Source: Saccharopolyspora thermophila (GTDB lineage: Bacteria; Actinomycetota; Actinomycetes; Mycobacteriales; Pseudonocardiaceae). Taken from it: a DNA stretch of 64,000 nucleotides. The notes under the pieces are model-generated. The model saw nothing but the letters and a program-made list of their open reading frames with translations. It made no database searches and had not been told where the DNA came from. The position numbers were made by a program, and so were the translations under genes. Numbering within the stretch: the first letter of the stretch is position 1; each line of letters opens with the position of its first letter. Below, one piece after another: positions 62,003 through 64,000 of this stretch. The stretch lies in contig NZ_BMMT01000008.1 of NCBI RefSeq assembly GCF_014646075.1, forward strand, positions 62,001 through 126,000. The letters are read 5' to 3'.

Positions 62003-62563
62003 GTGTCCAGCGTCCTTGTCATTTCCGGAAGTCCGTCCCGCACGTCCAGGACCGAGCGGGTCGCCGACCACGTGGCGCAGCGCCTCGCCACCGACGGCCA
62101 CCTCACCGACCACCTGCGCGTCCGCACCCTGCCGGCCGAATCGCTGCTCGGCGCCGACACCCGCGCCCCGGCGATCGCCGAGGCCGTCGAGCGTGTCGCC
62201 GCGGCCGACGGCGTGGTGCTGGCCACCCCCACCTACAAGGCCAGCTTTTCCGGTCTGCTGAAGACGTTTTTGGATCTGCTGCCGCAGTTCGGGTTCGCGG
62301 GCAAGGCGGTGCTGCCGCTGGCGACCGGAGGGACGATCGCGCACGTCCTCGCGCTGGACTACGCCCTGCGCCCGGTGGTGCACTCCCTCGGCGCGCGCCA
62401 CGTGGTGCAGAGCTTCTTCCTGTTGGACAAGCACCTGACGGTGGTGGAGGACCAGTTGAGCATCCACCCGGACAGCGCCGAGCCGCTGGGCGATGTGATC
62501 GAGCAGTTCACCAAAGCCCTGGACGGCATCCCGCACGCCACCGTCCTCGGCCGCCCCGCCTGA
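62003..62563 (+). CDS. ssuE: NADPH-dependent FMN reductase (SsuE/MsuE-like)
   Basis: A 186-residue flavodoxin-fold reductase. The N-terminal phosphate loop VLVISGSPSRTSRTERVAD, the flavin loop VVLATPTYKASFSGLLKTFL and the LPLATGGTIAHVLALDYALR stretch are typical of SsuE. It supplies reduced FMN to two-component sulfonate monooxygenases, so it is the likely partner of SsuD at 24438, although the two are 36 kb apart. The link is strengthened by the shared leader-peptide type. GTG 62003 follows CCAGGGAGC. Confidence 0.88.
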   Translation: MSSVLVISGSPSRTSRTERVADHVAQRLATDGHLTDHLRVRTLPAESLLGADTRAPAIAEAVERVAAADGVVLATPTYKASFSGLLKTFLDLLPQFGFAGKAVLPLATGGTIAHVLALDYALRPVVHSLGARHVVQSFFLLDKHLTVVEDQLSIHPDSAEPLGDVIEQFTKALDGIPHATVLGRPA

Positions 62564-62694
62564 CCCCGATCCTCCCCACCTACCCCCAATCCGGTGACGC
62601 CCGAAGGGCGCGCCGCCCAACAATCCCCAGAGGCAGATTCGGGAATCCAGCCAGGCCCGGGGCTTCCGGGTTTCGGCGAACCTGGGAGGGGGTG

Positions 62695-63606
62695 TCAGGA
62701 GTGTTCTGGGGGGTTGATCTGGGAGGAGGGGATGGCCGAGGGTTCCGTGCCCCACTTGCGGAGGATGCGTTGGTAGGTGCCGTCGGCGATCAGTTTGTTC
62801 ACCGCCGCCTGCAGCGCCGGGCACAACGGTGAGCCCTTCGGCAGCGCGAAACCAACGTCCAGACGGCGGAACTCGTTGAGGAACCGCAGGTTCGGCTGGA
62901 GCCTCGTCGCATGGCGAAGTCCGTTGATGGTGCTCATCAGCACGTCGATCCGCCCCTGGTGCAGAGCCGAGTACAGCGCGCTCTGCTCGGAGTACACCTG
63001 GATCTGGTACGGCGGCCGACCGGTTTCGGCGCAGCGGTGCACGTTGGCGTTCAGCGTCGCCTCGAACGTGGTGCCCGAGCCGGTGCCGATGATGCGCCCG
63101 CACAGTTGCACGAGGTCGGTGACCGGCGCCAGATCGCTGTCCTGACGCACCGCGAAACCCTGGCCGTCGTCGATGTAGGTGACGAAGTCGATGGTCTGCT
63201 TGCGTTCCTCGGTGACACCGAAGTTGCCGGTGCCAACCTGGAACTTGCCGCTGCGCAGTGCGGGCAGGATGGTCTCGAACGCCGCCTCCTGGCGGTCGAT
63301 GCGCACCCCGAGCACGCGGCCCACGGCGTCGGCGATGTCGATGTCCAGGCCGACGATGGTCCGGTTGTCCGGCAGGTAGAACGCGTTCGGCGGAGTGCCG
63401 CCGACGGAACTGCCGAAGGTCAGCACGCCGGACTGGCGCACCTCCGGCGGCAGCAGTGCCGCGACCGACTCGTCCTTGCTCACGGTGGACACCACGTCGG
63501 CGGTGGCATCCAGGCCAGGTGCGGCATCGGGCGCGCTGGCCGCGCACCCGGCGAGCAACCCGGTGGCCAGCAGCAGCGCAGCAGTCGTCCTCACGCGCGA
63601 AAACAT
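62695..63606 (-). CDS. Amino-acid-type ABC transporter substrate-binding lipoprotein (cystine-like)
   Basis: A 303-residue family 3 (SBP_bac_3) binding protein with signal peptide and lipobox LLAGC. The fold signature GVLTFGSSVGGTPPNAFYLP, then IVGLDIDIADAVGRVLG, QVGTGNFGVTEERKQTIDFV and CGRIIGTGSGTTFEATL is that of polar amino acid or cystine/glutamine receptors. A leader peptide of the sulfur type 106 bases upstream suggests a sulfur compound such as cystine or a related amino acid as ligand. ATG 63606 gives the normal signal peptide; ATG 63630 is possible. No permease or ATPase is seen on this strand before the window ends. Confidence 0.85.
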   Translation of the reverse strand: MFSRVRTTAALLLATGLLAGCAASAPDAAPGLDATADVVSTVSKDESVAALLPPEVRQSGVLTFGSSVGGTPPNAFYLPDNRTIVGLDIDIADAVGRVLGVRIDRQEAAFETILPALRSGKFQVGTGNFGVTEERKQTIDFVTYIDDGQGFAVRQDSDLAPVTDLVQLCGRIIGTGSGTTFEATLNANVHRCAETGRPPYQIQVYSEQSALYSALHQGRIDVLMSTINGLRHATRLQPNLRFLNEFRRLDVGFALPKGSPLCPALQAAVNKLIADGTYQRILRKWGTEPSAIPSSQINPPEHS

Positions 63607-63711
63607 TCGGTGCACACCCTTCACAGGCAAACGGGTACGGCAGGTGGTGGTGGCGGACCCGTGCGGGGAGATGCCGGCAGGAGCGGCCGGCGGCGCGAAG
63701 CGGGAAACGGG

Positions 63712-63789
63712 TCAGCCGCGACAAGCGGCCGACCACACCAGGGCGAGGTCGATGTGGTTGCGCTTCACCAAACGCAGCTGCCTGGTCAC
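63712..63789 (-). CDS. Leader peptide upstream of the binding lipoprotein (25 aa)
   Basis: GTG 63789 opens 25 codons to TGA at 63712-63714. The peptide ends KRNHIDLALVWSAACRG: H-I-D-L core and S-A-A-C-R near the stop, matching the two other leaders. There is no ribosome site. A -10-like element ends 6 bases before the GTG, so translation from a leaderless mRNA is likely. It precedes the lipoprotein gene by 106 bases. Confidence 0.7.
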   Translation of the reverse strand: MTRQLRLVKRNHIDLALVWSAACRG

Positions 63790-63795
63790 GGGTCG

Positions 63796-63824
63796 AGAAT
63801 CGCCGGGCGCGTCAGTGGTGTCAA
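63796..63824 (-). promoter_or_regulatory. Promoter of the lipoprotein leader peptide
   Basis: Minus strand: perfect -35 TTGACA (63824-63819), 17-base spacer, -10 GATTCT (63801-63796), then 6 bases to the leader GTG at 63789. Confidence 0.6.
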
Positions 63825-63934
63825 CGCCGATCAACCTGTGGGACGCGGTTGACGCGGGAACCGCTCCGGCTACCGTGATCGCCAGGTGGTGGCGGGACCG
63901 GGCGTCCATCCCTTCTCCCGCACAGGAAAATCCG

Positions 63935-64000
63935 ATGACCCGATCTTCGCATCTGCAGGCGGTGCCGGACGTCGAACCGGCCGCCGTCGCCACATCGCCG
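63935..64000 (+). CDS. Start of an unidentified gene, cut by the window edge
   Basis: ATG 63935 is preceded by CACAGGAAAATCCG and opens 22 codons with good third-position GC up to the edge. Too little is visible to name a family. It is divergent from the lipoprotein leader and could encode part of the same transporter. Confidence 0.4.
   Translation, partial: MTRSSHLQAVPDVEPAAVATSP

Overview
The window is high-GC actinobacterial chromosome with strong G/C bias at third codon positions. WhiB, a conservon-type kinase/roadblock/DUF742/GTPase operon, DUF397 and DUF3040 proteins and a three-subunit acyl-CoA carboxylase point to an actinomycete, most likely Pseudonocardiales (Saccharopolyspora/Amycolatopsis-like). 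Genus is inference. I see no rRNA, tRNA or CRISPR array.

Layout. 1-8 kb: an Acg-type nitroreductase, a GntR regulator, an S-adenosylmethionine methyltransferase, a Bcr/CflA exporter, a WhiB3-like regulator and a CsoR / DUF305 / small membrane protein group that looks like copper homeostasis. 8.7-13.3 kb: a truncated sugar dehydrogenase remnant, then a ROK regulator divergent from a Gfo/Idh/MocA oxidoreductase and a sugar isomerase-type TIM barrel, then a secreted polysaccharide-lyase-like protein. 13.9-17.8 kb: the conservon operon. 17.9-20.4 kb: a tryptophanase and an aromatic (DMATS-type) prenyltransferase, a likely prenyl-indole mini-cluster. 22.2-24.3 kb: a decayed class III lanthipeptide locus (LanKC and ABC exporter fragments). 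24.4-26.8 kb: an alkanesulfonate operon (SsuA, SsuD) behind a tiny leader peptide. 26.9-32.2 kb: small conserved genes and a ClpC-like chaperone behind an HspR-type site. 32.3-34.3 kb: a lower-GC island with a broken NB-ARC/TPR gene and a broken IS5-type transposase abutting recQ. 36.3-44.2 kb: an orphan luciferase-like monooxygenase, a glutamine-synthetase-like ligase, a double-TetR regulator and the acyl-CoA carboxylase operon (beta, epsilon, alpha). 44.2-45.9 kb: a frameshifted HTH gene coupled to DUF397. 46.0-49.4 kb: a two-gene unit joining a P-loop NTPase to a membrane-anchored Leu/Ile/Val-type binding domain, with no permease. 49.6-55.3 kb: a threonate/erythronate-type catabolic operon behind a frameshifted GntR regulator, an amidohydrolase and an MBL-fold hydrolase. 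55.5-64 kb: small conserved genes, a transketolase, a degenerate ATP-binding protein, a class III aminotransferase, a second Acg nitroreductase, an FMN reductase and a polar amino acid/cystine-type binding lipoprotein.

The most connected signal is a set of three unannotated short ORFs (26710-26790, 61861-61932, 63712-63789). They encode related peptides with a core H-(V/I)-D-(L/F) followed by a C-terminal A-C-R. Each precedes a sulfur-type or transport gene by about 70-110 nt, and each begins within a few bases of a well-formed promoter, so it is probably translated from a leaderless mRNA. They look like attenuator leader peptides that tie the three loci into one sulfur/cysteine response.

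The region also carries many broken genes: sugar dehydrogenase, lanthipeptide locus, NB-ARC/TPR gene, transposase, HTH gene and GntR gene. Several differ from an open frame by a single base, so assembly errors must be separated from real decay.
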